Source: Rhizobium leguminosarum bv. trifolii WSM2297 (GTDB taxonomy: Bacteria > Pseudomonadota > Alphaproteobacteria > Rhizobiales > Rhizobiaceae). Taken from it: a DNA stretch of 64,000 nt. Positions 34,921 through 44,926 of this stretch are shown piece by piece. The first letter of the stretch is position 1; the number at the start of each line of letters is the position of its first letter. The notes under the pieces are model-generated. The model worked only from the letters and a program-made list of their open reading frames with translations. It made no database searches and was not told the DNA's origin. Location of the stretch: assembly GCF_000271845.1 (NCBI RefSeq), contig NZ_JH719395.1, forward strand, positions 1,794,146-1,858,145, in the 5' to 3' direction. Both the position numbers and the translations under genes were made by a program.

Positions 34921-35700
34921 TCACCCCGGGATGAGCTTCTTGGCGTCAGCCTCAGCAAGGTAAGGATATCCCTGTGACTCGTTCTCGCGGATCTCGGCTA
35001 CGAGCTTCTTGGCGCGCGTGATGCGCTCGTTGCGCCAGGCCGCTGACTCGGTCGCCTGCAAATTGTCGAACACCGTGAAAAGGTAGTCCCGCTGATTACT
35101 CGCCAGCCAGAAGCTACGATCGCAGATCCACTTCTCGAACAGATAGGTATTGAAGACGTAGCCGTTCGCCGCATTCCAGATCTTTGCCAGACGGATCGTT
35201 GGCTTGATCAGATAGCCGTTGGCCTTGTTCTTTTCCTCCAATGTTGCGTTGAAGTCGTTTGGGCTCGTCGACTGCCAGTCGTTCGGACCGTTCGGGATCT
35301 GATAGGTGCTTCCGTAATAGTGTTGCGCGGGGACAAGCTCGAACTTGATATGGTTCAGCTCAAGCACGATGGTCGGGCTAGACTGATAGACTTCCGAGGT
35401 ACTGTACTTACCTTCGACAAATTTCTTGAGACGGTCCAGATAGCTCTGCGGCTTCCGACCGCCGTTTTCGAAAACGACCATGTAGTCGACGTCCGAATGC
35501 TGATCATCGCGGCGCGGCAGGATCGTGCCGCGTGTCTGGGAGCCGAACCGGAAGTGGGACTGTAGCTTGTCGCCATCGACCTGGAACCAGCTATCCAGGC
35601 GGGTTCCGAGCGCCGCAATTGAGGTGTTGATTGACTTTCGCTCGTCCTCAGAAAGGACTGCGGAAGATGCCCGGCTCGCCAGATAGGAGTTCACGCTCAT
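34921..35700 (-). CDS. SMODS-type nucleotidyltransferase (CD-NTase-like)
   Basis: A 259-residue nucleotidyltransferase of the pol-beta superfamily. It has the GS loop (FGSQTRGT, G53-S54), the paired acids D70 and D72 in DVDYMVVF, and a third acid E121 in IKFELVPAQ, matching the metal triad of cGAS/DncV-like enzymes with Glu in the last place. A helical C-terminal domain follows. Enzymes of this group make cyclic or linear oligonucleotide second messengers that trigger effector proteins after phage infection. Its start overlaps the stop of the SLATT gene by 4 bases, so the pair is one operon. No Cap2/Cap3-type accessory gene is present, so it is a minimal system. Confidence 0.82.
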   Translation of the reverse strand: MSVNSYLASRASSAVLSEDERKSINTSIAALGTRLDSWFQVDGDKLQSHFRFGSQTRGTILPRRDDQHSDVDYMVVFENGGRKPQSYLDRLKKFVEGKYSTSEVYQSSPTIVLELNHIKFELVPAQHYYGSTYQIPNGPNDWQSTSPNDFNATLEEKNKANGYLIKPTIRLAKIWNAANGYVFNTYLFEKWICDRSFWLASNQRDYLFTVFDNLQATESAAWRNERITRAKKLVAEIRENESQGYPYLAEADAKKLIPG

Positions 35701-36209
35701 CGGGCAGCCTTGTCCACGGCGTGCGTCGACTGCCCGTCGTCGAAACCCTTCTTCGCTTTCCTGAAGTCTCGGTTTGCGAATAGCGGACTTGCCTGGTTCA
35801 GCTCGTTACGGCGCTTGGTCAAGCCTTCGAGGCCTTCGAGCGCCGCGGATTCCTCGACGTTCCACAGTAAAGTGATCTCACGGAAGACGCGGGAGTCGTT
35901 CTTGAGAGTGAGGTACTGGTCGCCGCTGCTCTTGTGCAGTGTCGCTTTCTCCGCGGGCTTAAGAAAGGTGACGAGCGCCGTAAGGACGGTGACGGCCGCG
36001 GAACCCACGCTTGCCCAGATGACATGGTCCTTCACGAGTGCCGTCCCGACGAGTGCGCTGATCACCACAGACGGTATCCCGAACCAGTAATTGAACTGGT
36101 TCCAGCGGTCGCTGGCGTTGAAATGGGCTTTGCCGGAATGCGCGCAGTCCTCCTCCAGACGCAGGAGTTCACTCGCGATCTTCGTTTTGAGCTGCTCATC
36201 AAGGTTCAT
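35697..36209 (-). CDS. SLATT-domain 2TM effector protein
   Basis: A 170-residue protein with two membrane helices (about 42-59 and 64-83) between cytoplasmic helical parts, and a conserved-looking loop (FNYWFGIPSVVISALVG then LKPAEKATLHKSSGDQYLTLKND). This is the layout of SLATT proteins, which are pore-type effectors that associate with SMODS and SLOG domains. It is encoded directly before the SMODS enzyme with a 4-base overlap. On nucleotide binding it would permeabilise the inner membrane and stop phage spread. ATG at 36,209 is chosen; the longer frame begins at a TTG without a ribosome site. Confidence 0.8.
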   Translation of the reverse strand: MNLDEQLKTKIASELLRLEEDCAHSGKAHFNASDRWNQFNYWFGIPSVVISALVGTALVKDHVIWASVGSAAVTVLTALVTFLKPAEKATLHKSSGDQYLTLKNDSRVFREITLLWNVEESAALEGLEGLTKRRNELNQASPLFANRDFRKAKKGFDDGQSTHAVDKAAR

Positions 36210-36358
36210 ATCGGATTGATACTTGAACGAAGCCGATTCTCGCAATCAAAACGCGTATTCTTGCGTCGATATCCACACTTAGGCTGGGTCTGCCGACACT
36301 ATCTTCATCGTAAAGGTCTTCGGCCCATTGCAGAAATCGGAGCGGCGGAGAGGTTTCT

Positions 36359-36526
36359 ATGAAATAGATAGTACTGATTGCTTTCGGACTAGCTGCAACG
36401 AACGCCGTTGCCGCCGATTATCCAACGGTTGGCCTAGGGTTTGCGCATGAGGGAACTCGCGGCCGCTTCGCGCCACTAGCGGCCATCCTGGACATGCTTC
36501 GCAAGGAGCTCTTGGGACTTCATTGA
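36359..36526 (+). pseudogene. Small exported-protein gene interrupted by amber at codon 3
   Basis: GGAGAGG lies 5 bases before an ATG; the frame reads Met-Lys-stop(TAG)-Ile-Val-Leu, then continues open for 52 codons with a signal-like stretch (IAFGLAATNAVAADYP) and ends at TGA. Everything but the third codon looks like a small secreted protein, so a point mutation has probably inactivated it. Read-through or a downstream start is possible. Confidence 0.45.
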
Positions 36527-36669
36527 TCTCCGGTCAGGTGACTGTTACGATTATTGCGGTTGCCTACCGAACCTGCTGCCGGGTTGAAGGGCGTATTATT
36601 TGGACTGCGACGACCCCTTTTTGTGGTCGATGTGTAATCGGCAGACGTCGACGCAGATAAGGGATCGCG

Positions 36670-37038
36670 ATGTTCTGCGAGATTATAAAATTCTCCCAAC
36701 CCAACGTAGCTATGCTCAAGAAGTCGATCCTTGGACGGTATTCGACTGTCAGGTCGTCACACGTCGACGAAGCACTTGCCTCTTCGTTTGGCTTTAGGAC
36801 CTACGCGTCGATGTTGACGACGCTCCGTCAGATGACCGGCTCGACGCGTTTGATGGTGCAGATGGACACAGCTTTGCTCCAACTACGCCTCGAGCAGTTG
36901 GGGTACGCTGGCCTCGACGTACCCACGCTGCGACGCGCTGTTATAGAAACAGTATACCCGGACCCATGGTTGGGAGACGAGTTAGAGCAAACGCTGGTCC
37001 GACGACGTTTGCCTGAAGCGGCCAATTCAGGCGCCTAG
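36670..37038 (+). CDS. Unknown rhizobial-type protein
   Basis: A 122-residue protein, basic at the start, with FGFRTYASMLTTLRQMTG in the middle and an acidic helical end (PDPWLGDELEQTLVRRRLP). It has no signal peptide or membrane segment. The ribosome site is weak (AAGGGA). Such short proteins with a FGF[RK]TYA-like segment occur often in rhizobial accessory DNA, but I cannot name a family or function. Confidence 0.5.
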   Translation: MFCEIIKFSQPNVAMLKKSILGRYSTVRSSHVDEALASSFGFRTYASMLTTLRQMTGSTRLMVQMDTALLQLRLEQLGYAGLDVPTLRRAVIETVYPDPWLGDELEQTLVRRRLPEAANSGA

Positions 37039-37111
37039 AGATCGCTCGCCGCTGGCTTCTGGCCGTAGTTTCGGCTGTCAGTTTTGGGCTGAAAGGCGTC
37101 ATCGGCGGCCT

Positions 37112-40100
37112 TCAGTGGAAGTTCCTTGCGTTCACTTTCAGTGTATCGATGTGCGAATCCCCCACGAAGATGTCGCGCGGCTGCGGTACTGCCTTCGGCC
37201 TATCCCTTGAGTCTGGATTTCCAGGCGATCCATGGGCGAACTCGTCCCCTCGCCCCGTCGGGATCGTCACATCGATCTCGCGGTCGGCCAGCCCTGACAG
37301 GTCTCCGGATAGATCGAAGAGTTGTTGGGCAACCAGGTGCACGACATCCCCTTCCCGCTGGATCTTGCCGTTGATGGCCATCAGCGATGATCCCAGCACA
37401 ACGCGGCGGCGCTTTTCGAAGAGCGATGGCCAGACAACCACGTTCGCTGGCCCCGTCTCGTCCTCGATAGTGATAAACATGACACCTTTGGCCGACCCCG
37501 GCATCTGCCTCACCAGGACGAGTCCCGCCGCCATCAGCCAGCGGCCGTCACGCGCGTTCATGGCCTCCGAGCAGGTGACGATATTGCGTTTCTGCAGATC
37601 CCGCCGGAGGAATGCGATCGGGTGTTCCCGGAGCGTCAGCCCGACGTGGCCGTAATCCTCGACGACGTTGTGGCCTTCGGTCATCTGCCGAAGCTCGACT
37701 TCCGGCTCCTGCTGCTCGGCGATGACCTTGGACTCCCGCTCGGCCGCAGCAACAAACAGCGGCAACGGTTCGTCACGAAGCGCCTTGATGGCCCAGATCG
37801 CGTCCCGGCGCTGGAGCTTCAGCGACGGCAGGAAAGCGTCCGCCTCCGCAAGCTGGTTGAGCGCCTCCGTCGGAACGTTCGAGCGCCGCCAGACATCGTC
37901 GACAGTTTCGAAATCGTTGATCATGCGCGCGGCCACGATCCGGGCAACCTCCGCGACCGCCAAACCCCTGACCATGCGCATGCCGAGCCGGACCGCGTGG
38001 CGGTCGGTACCGCCAATCCGTTCAAGCGTGCAGTCCCAGCGGGATCGGTTGATGCAGACTGGCCGGATCAGGACGCCGTGGGCCTTGGCGTCGCCAACGA
38101 TCTGGGCGGGTGCGTAGAAGCCCATCGGCTGGCTGTTCAACAACGCGGCGCAGAAGACGTCGGGATAATGACACTTCACGAAGCTCGACGCATAGGCAAT
38201 GAGCGCGAAGGACGCCGCGTGGCTTTCCGGGAAGCCGTAGGATCCAAAACCTTCGAGCTGCTTGAACGTGCGTTCGGCGAACTCCCTCGTGTAACCGTTG
38301 TTTACCATCCCCTCGACGAGCTTTGTTTGAAACCGACTGACCCCGCCCGTGAATTTGAAGGTCGCCATAGACTTGCGAAGCTGATCGGCCTCGCCGCCCG
38401 TAAACCCGGCGCAGACCATGGCGACCTTCATCGCGCTCTCTTGGAACAGCGGCACGCCGAGCGTCTTGCTCAGCACTGCCTCCAGTTCGGGCGTCGGATA
38501 TTCAGGCTTCTCCTTGCCCTCGCGCCGCCGAAGATAGGGATGGACCATGTCGCCTTGGATTGGGCCTGGGCGAACGATCGCCACCTGGATCACGAGGTCA
38601 TAGAAGGTCTCGGGCTTCAGACGCGGCAGCATCGACATCTGCGCCCGGCTCTCGATCTGGAAGGTCCCGAGCGTGTCGGCCTTGCGGATCATCGCATAGG
38701 TCGCCGCGTCCTCCTGCGGAATCGTCGCGAGATCGAGATCGTCGTCTTTGTGCTCGCGGATCAGGTCGAAGGCCTTCTGCATGCAGGTCAGCATGCCGAG
38801 CGCGAGGACGTCCACCTTCATGAATTTCAGGGCTTCTACGTCGTCTTTGTCCCACTCGATGATCTGGCGGTCGACCATACTTGCTGGCTCGATGGGAACG
38901 AGGTCATCGAGGCGATCATGGGTCAAGACGAAGCCGCCGGGATGCTGGCCAAGATGGCGAGGCGCGCCCATGAGCTGCTGCGCGAGCTTGAGTGTCAGGA
39001 CGAGACGACGATCGTTCGGGTTCAGGTTCAGCTCACGCACATTCCGGTCGCTGACCTCCTCTGACCACGACCACATACCGGACGACAGAGCTTTGATGAC
39101 ATCCTCAGGCAGACCGAGCGCCTTGCCAACATCTCGGATAGCTCCCTTGGCCCGGTAACGTGTGACGGTCGCGCAGAGGGCGGCCTTGTCCTTGCCGTAG
39201 GTCTTGTAAATCCACTGGATGACCTGCTCTCGGCGTTCGTGCTCGAAATCGACGTCGATATCCGGCGGCTCGTCGCGCTCCTTGCTCACGAAGCGTTCGA
39301 ACAGGAGATCATTGGTTTCGGGATCGATGCTTGTGATGCCGAGGATGTAGCAGATCGCCGAGTTCGCGGCCGATCCACGGCCCTGACAGAGGATGCCCTG
39401 CGAGCGCGCGAATTTCACGATCGAGTAGACAGTCAGGAAGTAAGGCGCGTACTTCATCTCTTTGATCAAATCGAGCTCGTGCTTCACCGCGCGGAGAACC
39501 TTTTGCGGCAGGCCTTCGGGGTATCTGTTCGGAATGCATTCGCGGACATAGTGCTCGAGCGACTGCTGGGCGTCCATGCCGGGCACGATGGCTTCCTCGG
39601 GATACTGGTAGGTCAGCTCTTCAAGGGAGAATCTGCAGCGTTCGACGATTTCGACAGTTCTTGCGAGAGCTTCAGGGTAGCTTGGGAATAGCCGCTGCAT
39701 CTCCTCTGGAGGTTTGAGATATCGGTCGGCGTGGCGCTCGCGCTCGAAACCCACTTCGTCGATCGTCGTGTTGTTGCGGATGCATGTGACGACGTCTTGG
39801 AGCTGACGGCGGCCGGGTTCATGGAAAAGCACGTCGTTCGTAACAACCGTCCGCACCCGGTGCTTCGAGGCGAGATTGGAGATCTCGAACAGCCGCATCT
39901 GATCGTTCGGCCGACGGCGCAGCGACAGGGACACGTAGGCGCGATTTCCGAAGATTTCGGCCATCTTGCGCAACCGGACAGCGCAGGTCTCGTCCGGGAG
40001 ATCCGGCACCAGTATCCCGAGGAGGCCTTCAGCATAAAGCGCAACGTCATCGAGATGCAGGATGCAGTTATTCTTCCCGCCCCTGCTCTTCCCAAGCGTA

Positions 40101-40375
40101 ATGAGGCGCGTCAGCCGGGAATAAGCCGCGCGGTCGGTCGGATAGACAAGGATCGACATTCCGTCCTGCAGATCGAGCCGACAGCCGACGACGAGTCTGA
40201 TGCCCGTGGCCCGAGACGCTTCGAGTGCACGGACGATCCCGGCCAGCGAATTCCGGTCGACGATCCCAAGAGCCTCGATCCCCAGTTCCTTGGCCATCGT
40301 GAACAATTCGTCCGCCGACGACGCGCCGCGCAGGAAGCTGAAATGTGTCGTGACCTGGAGCTCGGCGTACTTCAT
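37112..40375 (-). CDS. dnaE2: Error-prone DNA polymerase DnaE2 (ImuC)
   Basis: A 1087-residue C-family polymerase alpha subunit. It opens with the PHP domain ([20 protein letters not shown]), then the palm with the catalytic acids in [13 protein letters not shown] (about D371-D375) and a third Asp in the [20 protein letters not shown] segment, fingers, a HhH domain and an OB fold near the end ([20 protein letters not shown]). Length and the missing C-terminal tau-binding part fit DnaE2 rather than replicative DnaE1. The ATG overlaps the imuB stop by 4 bases. It carries out mutagenic translesion synthesis together with ImuA and ImuB as part of the SOS response. Confidence 0.93.
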   Translation of the reverse strand: MKYAELQVTTHFSFLRGASSADELFTMAKELGIEALGIVDRNSLAGIVRALEASRATGIRLVVGCRLDLQDGMSILVYPTDRAAYSRLTRLITLGKSRGGKNNCILHLDDVALYAEGLLGILVPDLPDETCAVRLRKMAEIFGNRAYVSLSLRRRPNDQMRLFEISNLASKHRVRTVVTNDVLFHEPGRRQLQDVVTCIRNNTTIDEVGFERERHADRYLKPPEEMQRLFPSYPEALARTVEIVERCRFSLEELTYQYPEEAIVPGMDAQQSLEHYVRECIPNRYPEGLPQKVLRAVKHELDLIKEMKYAPYFLTVYSIVKFARSQGILCQGRGSAANSAICYILGITSIDPETNDLLFERFVSKERDEPPDIDVDFEHERREQVIQWIYKTYGKDKAALCATVTRYRAKGAIRDVGKALGLPEDVIKALSSGMWSWSEEVSDRNVRELNLNPNDRRLVLTLKLAQQLMGAPRHLGQHPGGFVLTHDRLDDLVPIEPASMVDRQIIEWDKDDVEALKFMKVDVLALGMLTCMQKAFDLIREHKDDDLDLATIPQEDAATYAMIRKADTLGTFQIESRAQMSMLPRLKPETFYDLVIQVAIVRPGPIQGDMVHPYLRRREGKEKPEYPTPELEAVLSKTLGVPLFQESAMKVAMVCAGFTGGEADQLRKSMATFKFTGGVSRFQTKLVEGMVNNGYTREFAERTFKQLEGFGSYGFPESHAASFALIAYASSFVKCHYPDVFCAALLNSQPMGFYAPAQIVGDAKAHGVLIRPVCINRSRWDCTLERIGGTDRHAVRLGMRMVRGLAVAEVARIVAARMINDFETVDDVWRRSNVPTEALNQLAEADAFLPSLKLQRRDAIWAIKALRDEPLPLFVAAAERESKVIAEQQEPEVELRQMTEGHNVVEDYGHVGLTLREHPIAFLRRDLQKRNIVTCSEAMNARDGRWLMAAGLVLVRQMPGSAKGVMFITIEDETGPANVVVWPSLFEKRRRVVLGSSLMAINGKIQREGDVVHLVAQQLFDLSGDLSGLADREIDVTIPTGRGDEFAHGSPGNPDSRDRPKAVPQPRDIFVGDSHIDTLKVNARNFH

Positions 40376-41883
40376 GCGAAGATCCCGTGCATGAACCACT
40401 GGCGGTCGCCCGTTTCCGGATCGACGCCATCGCCCGAGCGGAAGACCCAGTACCGCTTGCCAGCGTCGTTTTCGATGACGTAGTAGTCGCGAACAGCCTC
40501 AAGCTCGCTGTCGCGCTTCCACCACTCTCCGAAGACGCGTTCCGGGCCGTCGGCCCTCTTCACGTTATGCCTCTTGCCACGCCAGGTGATACTCCTCGGC
40601 GGGTGGTCGGGCGTAAGGGCGATGGCCGTGATCCGGTCGGGACGATCAAGCAGGCGAACCGGACGACGCCAGTGGAGCGCCCAGCTCTCTTCGACTGCGT
40701 CCGCTGCAGGGGCGATGCGTTGCGTGCTTCGCTCAGGCACATCGGAAGCGACAGGCGCGACGCGATAGACCCGCTGTCCCCGGTTTCCAAGGATGTCGAT
40801 CAGCGGCGTGATGTCCGTCGTCTGTTCCTCCACGAGGCTGGACGACTTCTGCTCCTCTTCGAGCGCCTCCGACATCACGGCGACGAGCGTGAGCTTCTCG
40901 ATGCCGAACCCAGGCTCGATCTTCTCCGTCCGGTCCCTGAAGAGCTTGGTCAGCCAGGCGACATCGCGGGCGGGTTTGGCGGTGCCTGCTCGGATGGCCT
41001 GACGGGTTCCATCGACCTTTTCGATGATGAGATCGGAGCGGCGGACGCCGAGACCCTTCCTCTGCAGTTCGTCGACAAGCTGGACGACGAGACGGCCGAC
41101 GTACTTGTTGATTGTCTCCGCTGCCCCGATAGGCTCCGCAAATGCTCGCGAGACTTCGATCAGCTCCGGCGTGCGTATGGGATCGATCGGCTCGGACACG
41201 CGGCCGAACATCTGGTCGAGACGGCGACCGATTTCGGGACCAAACCGCAGGGCGAGTGGCGCCCGGGCGGTGTTCGCCAATTCACCAATGCTCTGGAAGC
41301 CAAGCGTTCTGAGATCGCCAGTGATCTTTTCCGGCAATCGCAGCAGCGAGAGTGGAAGCTTCTCGACCGCCCGGACGGTCTCTCCTCGTGGAATGATGAC
41401 AGTCTCGCGGTTGATCGCCCGAGCGCATGCGTGGGCCGCGCCCCAGGTGTCCGCGATGGCAACGCGTGCCCTGAGGCCCTTCGCATTGAACTGGTTGGCG
41501 ACGCGGGTGAGCATCGGCTCCTCACCGCCTTGGAGGTGATCGGCTCCTTCCGTGTCCATGACGATGCCATCGATCCCGTCGACGGCCACTATCGGGGAAT
41601 AGACCGTCAGCGCCCAGAAAGCGATGCGTTCGAGTGCGATGGCGTCAGCAACAAGATCGGCATCGACCATCATGAGATCGCGGAAGATCGCCTGAGCCTT
41701 GGCCGCGGGCATCCCTGCCCTTACCCCGGCCTTGCGCGCCGCATCGTCGGCGGCCGACACCCACCGCTTCGAGCCGGACTTCGCGATGACCGCGATACCT
41801 TGCTCAGGCGGAATAGAGGGATCGGTCCGGCGTATTCGATCTGTTGGCAGATCCGGTAGATAGATGGATACGACCCTTGTCAT
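40372..41883 (-). CDS. imuB: ImuB, Y-family polymerase-like mutasome protein
   Basis: A 503-residue DinB/UmuC-like protein that opens with [17 protein letters not shown]. The acidic residues needed for catalysis in true Y-family polymerases are not in place in the first motif, which is normal for ImuB: it acts as a hub that binds the sliding clamp, ImuA and DnaE2. The HhH region ([20 protein letters not shown]) and little-finger-like part follow. The gene overlaps imuA upstream and dnaE2 downstream, giving one translationally coupled operon. ATG at 41,883 is chosen over a longer frame. Confidence 0.9.
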   Translation of the reverse strand: MTRVVSIYLPDLPTDRIRRTDPSIPPEQGIAVIAKSGSKRWVSAADDAARKAGVRAGMPAAKAQAIFRDLMMVDADLVADAIALERIAFWALTVYSPIVAVDGIDGIVMDTEGADHLQGGEEPMLTRVANQFNAKGLRARVAIADTWGAAHACARAINRETVIIPRGETVRAVEKLPLSLLRLPEKITGDLRTLGFQSIGELANTARAPLALRFGPEIGRRLDQMFGRVSEPIDPIRTPELIEVSRAFAEPIGAAETINKYVGRLVVQLVDELQRKGLGVRRSDLIIEKVDGTRQAIRAGTAKPARDVAWLTKLFRDRTEKIEPGFGIEKLTLVAVMSEALEEEQKSSSLVEEQTTDITPLIDILGNRGQRVYRVAPVASDVPERSTQRIAPAADAVEESWALHWRRPVRLLDRPDRITAIALTPDHPPRSITWRGKRHNVKRADGPERVFGEWWKRDSELEAVRDYYVIENDAGKRYWVFRSGDGVDPETGDRQWFMHGIFA

Positions 41884-42556
41884 CGCAGGCTCCAATTTCA
41901 AACTCAGCACACTCGCCCGCACGCGATCTCATCAATTCCAGTAGCCACCTCGCCCGACCCACTCCCGCAACGGGAAGGTCTTCGGATGGCAGCACGCTCA
42001 CCCTCCATCTTGTCATTGCCGCCGTCGGCTGGCCGAAGTCGGAGGCTTCCGTCTGCCTTCTCCATCGCCGCACTACGATTGCCATCGTCCCTGTCTTCTC
42101 TGCAGCGAGCTGGAGGCGCCGAGACGCCGTCATCGGCAGACGCACGAGTTCCCCGACCACCGCGCCGAGACCGCCGTAGGACAGACATTGCTCCATGGAT
42201 GCCAGGACATCCTCTTCCTTGTCACCTTCGACAAAGACGACCCGCTTCGGATGAAGCCCGGCCTGTGCCAAGGCAGGCATGAAGAGGTCTGGCCGAGTGA
42301 GGCACCAGGCGACGTCGCCCTTTGTCCGGGCAACGATCCCGGCGGCGAACAGCGCCGCGGCGGCTCCGTCCACTGTACCGGAACCACCGCCTGCGAATTC
42401 GTGAAGCGCTCCATGAGCGAGACCGTTGCCAGGAAGCACCGCATCGATCTCGGGCACGCCGAAAGGCAGACAGCCGACATGCTTCGCCTTATCGCCCTGA
42501 AGGGCGGAAATGCGCTCGCGCAGATCGGCAAGAACATGCTCGCGGGCAGCCAACAT
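41804..42556 (-). CDS. imuA: ImuA, RecA/SulA-like mutasome protein
   Basis: A 250-residue ImuA. The degenerate RecA-like core shows LPFGVPEIDAVLPGNGLAHGALHEF at the start, ALFAAGIVARTKG at the place of a Walker A helix (without a full P-loop), then FVEGDKEEDVLASMEQCLSYGG and LPMTASRRLQLAAE, typical of the family. It starts the imuA-imuB-dnaE2 operon and overlaps imuB by about 80 bases. A GTTC-N7-GTTC box lies 64 bp before the start codon, so expression is under LexA. Together the three genes account for damage-induced mutagenesis; the copy is carried by the island. Confidence 0.88.
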   Translation of the reverse strand: MLAAREHVLADLRERISALQGDKAKHVGCLPFGVPEIDAVLPGNGLAHGALHEFAGGGSGTVDGAAAALFAAGIVARTKGDVAWCLTRPDLFMPALAQAGLHPKRVVFVEGDKEEDVLASMEQCLSYGGLGAVVGELVRLPMTASRRLQLAAEKTGTMAIVVRRWRRQTEASDFGQPTAAMTRWRVSVLPSEDLPVAGVGRARWLLELMRSRAGECAEFEIGACDDKGRIHLSTGSANRSNTPDRSLYSA

Positions 42557-42619
42557 CGATCACGAATCCTCTCGAAATCGCTGTGAACAGGTACGACTTC
42601 ATGTCGTTCAAACGGTGAT

Positions 42620-42634
42620 GTTCCTCTTCTGTTC
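42620..42634 (-). promoter_or_regulatory. LexA (SOS) box of the imuA-imuB-dnaE2 operon
   Basis: GTTCCTCTTCTGTTC is a GTTC-N7-GTTC direct repeat, the known LexA site form of alphaproteobacteria. It lies 64-78 bp before the imuA start. A third GTTC occurs 10 bp further left (42,606), between the box and the start. Confidence 0.75.
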
Positions 42635-42824
42635 CTTCCGTGGACCGGAGTCAATACGACCCAGAATAGGAATAATGTCCCACAATTTTTGTTTTACGAA
42701 AGATTATCTCGCCGAATCAGACACGTAGCCGAATCGTGTAAGTCACCGGCTTTATTGAAAAAATTTTGTTGGCAGCGAAAGGATTGCCTTCGCTGCCAAC
42801 TCCGACTAAAGACGCGGCCGTTTG

Positions 42825-43112
42825 ATGGAGCGAGCGTTGCCCGGGAAGCCCAAGAAACCGCTGAACCTTTCATCGCCCCTGCGCCATGTGCGCGATCCCA
42901 TCATCGAGGTCGAGTGCCGGGCATGCAATCGGTCTGGCACCTACATCCGCGCTGAGTTGATCAAGAAACACGGAGCCAGCGTGACATTCGCACGCCTCCG
43001 GCGAATGTCAGCGCTCGGCTGCGACCGCCTCGTTGCTGCGGACGGCGATCATTGCGGCACCCGGTTTCCCTGCTTGCATCCAACAGGCTCAAGCGTCGAA
43101 GGTGCGAGCTAG
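42825..43112 (+). CDS. Small putative zinc-binding protein
   Basis: A 95-residue protein with VECRACNRSGTYIRAELIKK and, 25 residues later, CDRLVAADGDHCGTRFPCL. The Cys spacing (CxxC ... C ... C ... C) suggests a zinc ribbon. The end overlaps by 4 bases with the end of the convergent gene at 43,109. Such proteins are frequent in rhizobial genomes beside SOS/accessory genes; no function is known to me. Confidence 0.6.
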   Translation: MERALPGKPKKPLNLSSPLRHVRDPIIEVECRACNRSGTYIRAELIKKHGASVTFARLRRMSALGCDRLVAADGDHCGTRFPCLHPTGSSVEGAS

Positions 43113-43318
43113 GCGTCTCGAAACCGAACTACGAAATCCAAGGCCACTATATCCGAGCCGATACATTCCGCACAGATTCCGAATCCATCCTCTTCGAATT
43201 CTTCACGGCTTTTTCTCTGACGACAACAATCGCAGACGGCTGTTCCGCGACAGAACCTCGTCGGGGCCAGTATCTCGACCAATGGAGCTTCACCCGCGCA
43301 ATGGGCAGGTTGTGGCAT
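43109..43318 (-). CDS. Small double-CxxC protein
   Basis: A 69-residue protein with VCDCCRQRKSREEF then GICAECIG: two CxxC pairs about 17 residues apart, as in small zinc fingers. GGGAGG lies 5 bases before the ATG at 43,318, a strong ribosome site that supports this start over the longer frame. Function unknown; possibly nucleic-acid binding. Confidence 0.6.
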   Translation of the reverse strand: MPQPAHCAGEAPLVEILAPTRFCRGTAVCDCCRQRKSREEFEEDGFGICAECIGSDIVALDFVVRFRDA

Positions 43319-43449
43319 CGTAACCTCCCTGAGAATCCTGTGGAATATGAGATAGGTGCCGCCCTCGGCGCTTTCCAGACCTCCGGTGTTGGCAGGTTTG
43401 GACCGGTCGGCTACGTTGCCCCATCCCAACTGACGGCGAGGTGGCTGGC

Positions 43450-44220
43450 TTGTGCAATCTTTACCGCATGGACGACATCGACTGGGTTCGGAAATGGGCG
43501 ATTGATGCCGAGAGCATGATCAATCTCATGCCCGCGTACCAGATGAACCCCGACCAGATGGGGCCGATCGTCCGCAACGCCGCTGACGGCCGCAAGCAGC
43601 TCGTCCATGCCCGCTGGGGACTGCCATCTCCGATGCGCGTCCAGGAAGAAGCTGCTGCAGGCCGGGCCGCGAAGCTTGCCGCGAAGGGCAAGCCTTTCGA
43701 TATGGACGAACTCGTGCGAATGGAGCCTGATCGCGGCGTAACGAACGTCCGGAAGCTCAATCTCAAGCACTGGAGGCAATGGTTCGGCATCGAGCACAGA
43801 TGCATCGTGCCCGTGACAACGTTCGCTGAACCCGATCCAGAAAGTCAGGAGCCGGGTGGCAAAGTCCCGAATGCCTGGTTCGGCCGGGGCGAAGGGAAAG
43901 AACTCATGTTCTTCGCGGGGATCCACGTTCCTCAATGGACCAGCGTTCGGAAAGTTAAGGACGGGCTGACGACCGACGACTTATACGGCTTCCTGACGAC
44001 CGACCCGAACGAAGTCGTGAAGCCGGTCCACTTCAAAGCGATGCCCGTCCTGCTGCTGTCCAAGGAAGAGACGGACGTCTGGATGAATGCGCCATGGGAG
44101 GAAGCCCAGCATCTCGCGCGCCCCGCGCCGGATGATGTGATCATGATCACGTCGCGCGAGCCTTACGGATCCAGCATCATCTCCAAGGAAGGTGAATCCC
44201 TTCAGGCGAGCTTGCTGTGA
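43450..44220 (+). CDS. SRAP-family protein (YedK/HMCES type), TTG start
   Basis: A 256-residue SOS-response-associated peptidase-fold protein, which crosslinks to abasic sites in single-stranded DNA through its Cys2. The catalytic Cys must be residue 2; this requires the TTG at 43,450, which gives Met-Cys-Asn-Leu-Tyr, and GAGGTGG lies at a suitable distance before it. Other family features are the Asn in the NVRK-like segment near residue 100, CIVPVTTFAEP with the catalytic Glu and the HFKAMPVLL His near the end. It lies beside the imu operon, as usual for SOS genes, and overlaps the next gene by 4 bases. Confidence 0.85.
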   Translation: MCNLYRMDDIDWVRKWAIDAESMINLMPAYQMNPDQMGPIVRNAADGRKQLVHARWGLPSPMRVQEEAAAGRAAKLAAKGKPFDMDELVRMEPDRGVTNVRKLNLKHWRQWFGIEHRCIVPVTTFAEPDPESQEPGGKVPNAWFGRGEGKELMFFAGIHVPQWTSVRKVKDGLTTDDLYGFLTTDPNEVVKPVHFKAMPVLLLSKEETDVWMNAPWEEAQHLARPAPDDVIMITSREPYGSSIISKEGESLQASLL

Positions 44221-44915
44221 CAGCACAGATGCTATGGGTCGAGACGACAACCGACGAAGAGGCCCGAGCACTCGACCGCCAGATATGGGATTTCTCAACG
44301 CGGGAAGAACCTGACGGTACCATCATATCGCAGGCTCCTGGCCCGGCGCCGGAGAACGGGGAGTTCTGGTCCGACGCCCTCGATCGCATCAAGGACGACC
44401 CCGATCAGCGCTATGCCATGGCAAGGCGCCATCTGCCCCTGCCCGCAGCTTGGCGCGAGATGGCCGTAGCCCTGCGCATGAAGATCCGGAAGGCGCGCAA
44501 GGAGAAGACAGGATACGAGGATCTGCTCCGGGAACTGCACCATCTCGCGGCGATGTCGAGCTACGCCGGATACGGCATCATCCAGCGCGTTCCCTATGTC
44601 CGCCTCGCTGGTCTCGATCTCACGTATGATCGTGTGGGTTTCAACCAGCTCCTTCTCCTCGGAGCTACCGATGGAAAATGGATGCGCGAACTCTGGGGTG
44701 AGCCTTCCACGCACAGCACCGCCGCCGAACTCTACGAAGACATGCTCAAGGGCGATCTCGAGCGGCTCAACGCCGAGAAGAAGCAGGAGGATTCCGAGCA
44801 GATGGATCGTCTGTTTGCCAACTGGAACGACGAGGACAAGAGTGAGGAGCCTCAGCGGCAACTCCCTAACGAGCCTAGGCGCCGGAGCCTTTTGGGGTGG
44901 CTGTTCGGCCGATGA
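44217..44915 (+). CDS. Unknown protein co-transcribed with the SRAP gene
   Basis: A 232-residue protein starting inside the SRAP stop codon, so translation is coupled. It is mainly helical and charged: LPAAWREMAVALRMKIRKARKE near residue 80, a Tyr/Gly-rich middle (SYAGYGIIQRVPYVRL) and an acidic, then very basic tail (RRRSLLGWLFGR). No family recognised. Coupling with SRAP suggests a role connected with DNA damage. Confidence 0.6.
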   Translation: MTAQMLWVETTTDEEARALDRQIWDFSTREEPDGTIISQAPGPAPENGEFWSDALDRIKDDPDQRYAMARRHLPLPAAWREMAVALRMKIRKARKEKTGYEDLLRELHHLAAMSSYAGYGIIQRVPYVRLAGLDLTYDRVGFNQLLLLGATDGKWMRELWGEPSTHSTAAELYEDMLKGDLERLNAEKKQEDSEQMDRLFANWNDEDKSEEPQRQLPNEPRRRSLLGWLFGR

Positions 44916-44926
44916 AGTGACCGCAC

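Noticed and set aside
37622..39064. 480-codon plus-strand frame
   Set aside because: Antisense shadow of dnaE2, with no domain and no start signal.
40387..41859. 490-codon plus-strand frame
   Set aside because: Antisense shadow of imuB caused by GC-rich codon use.
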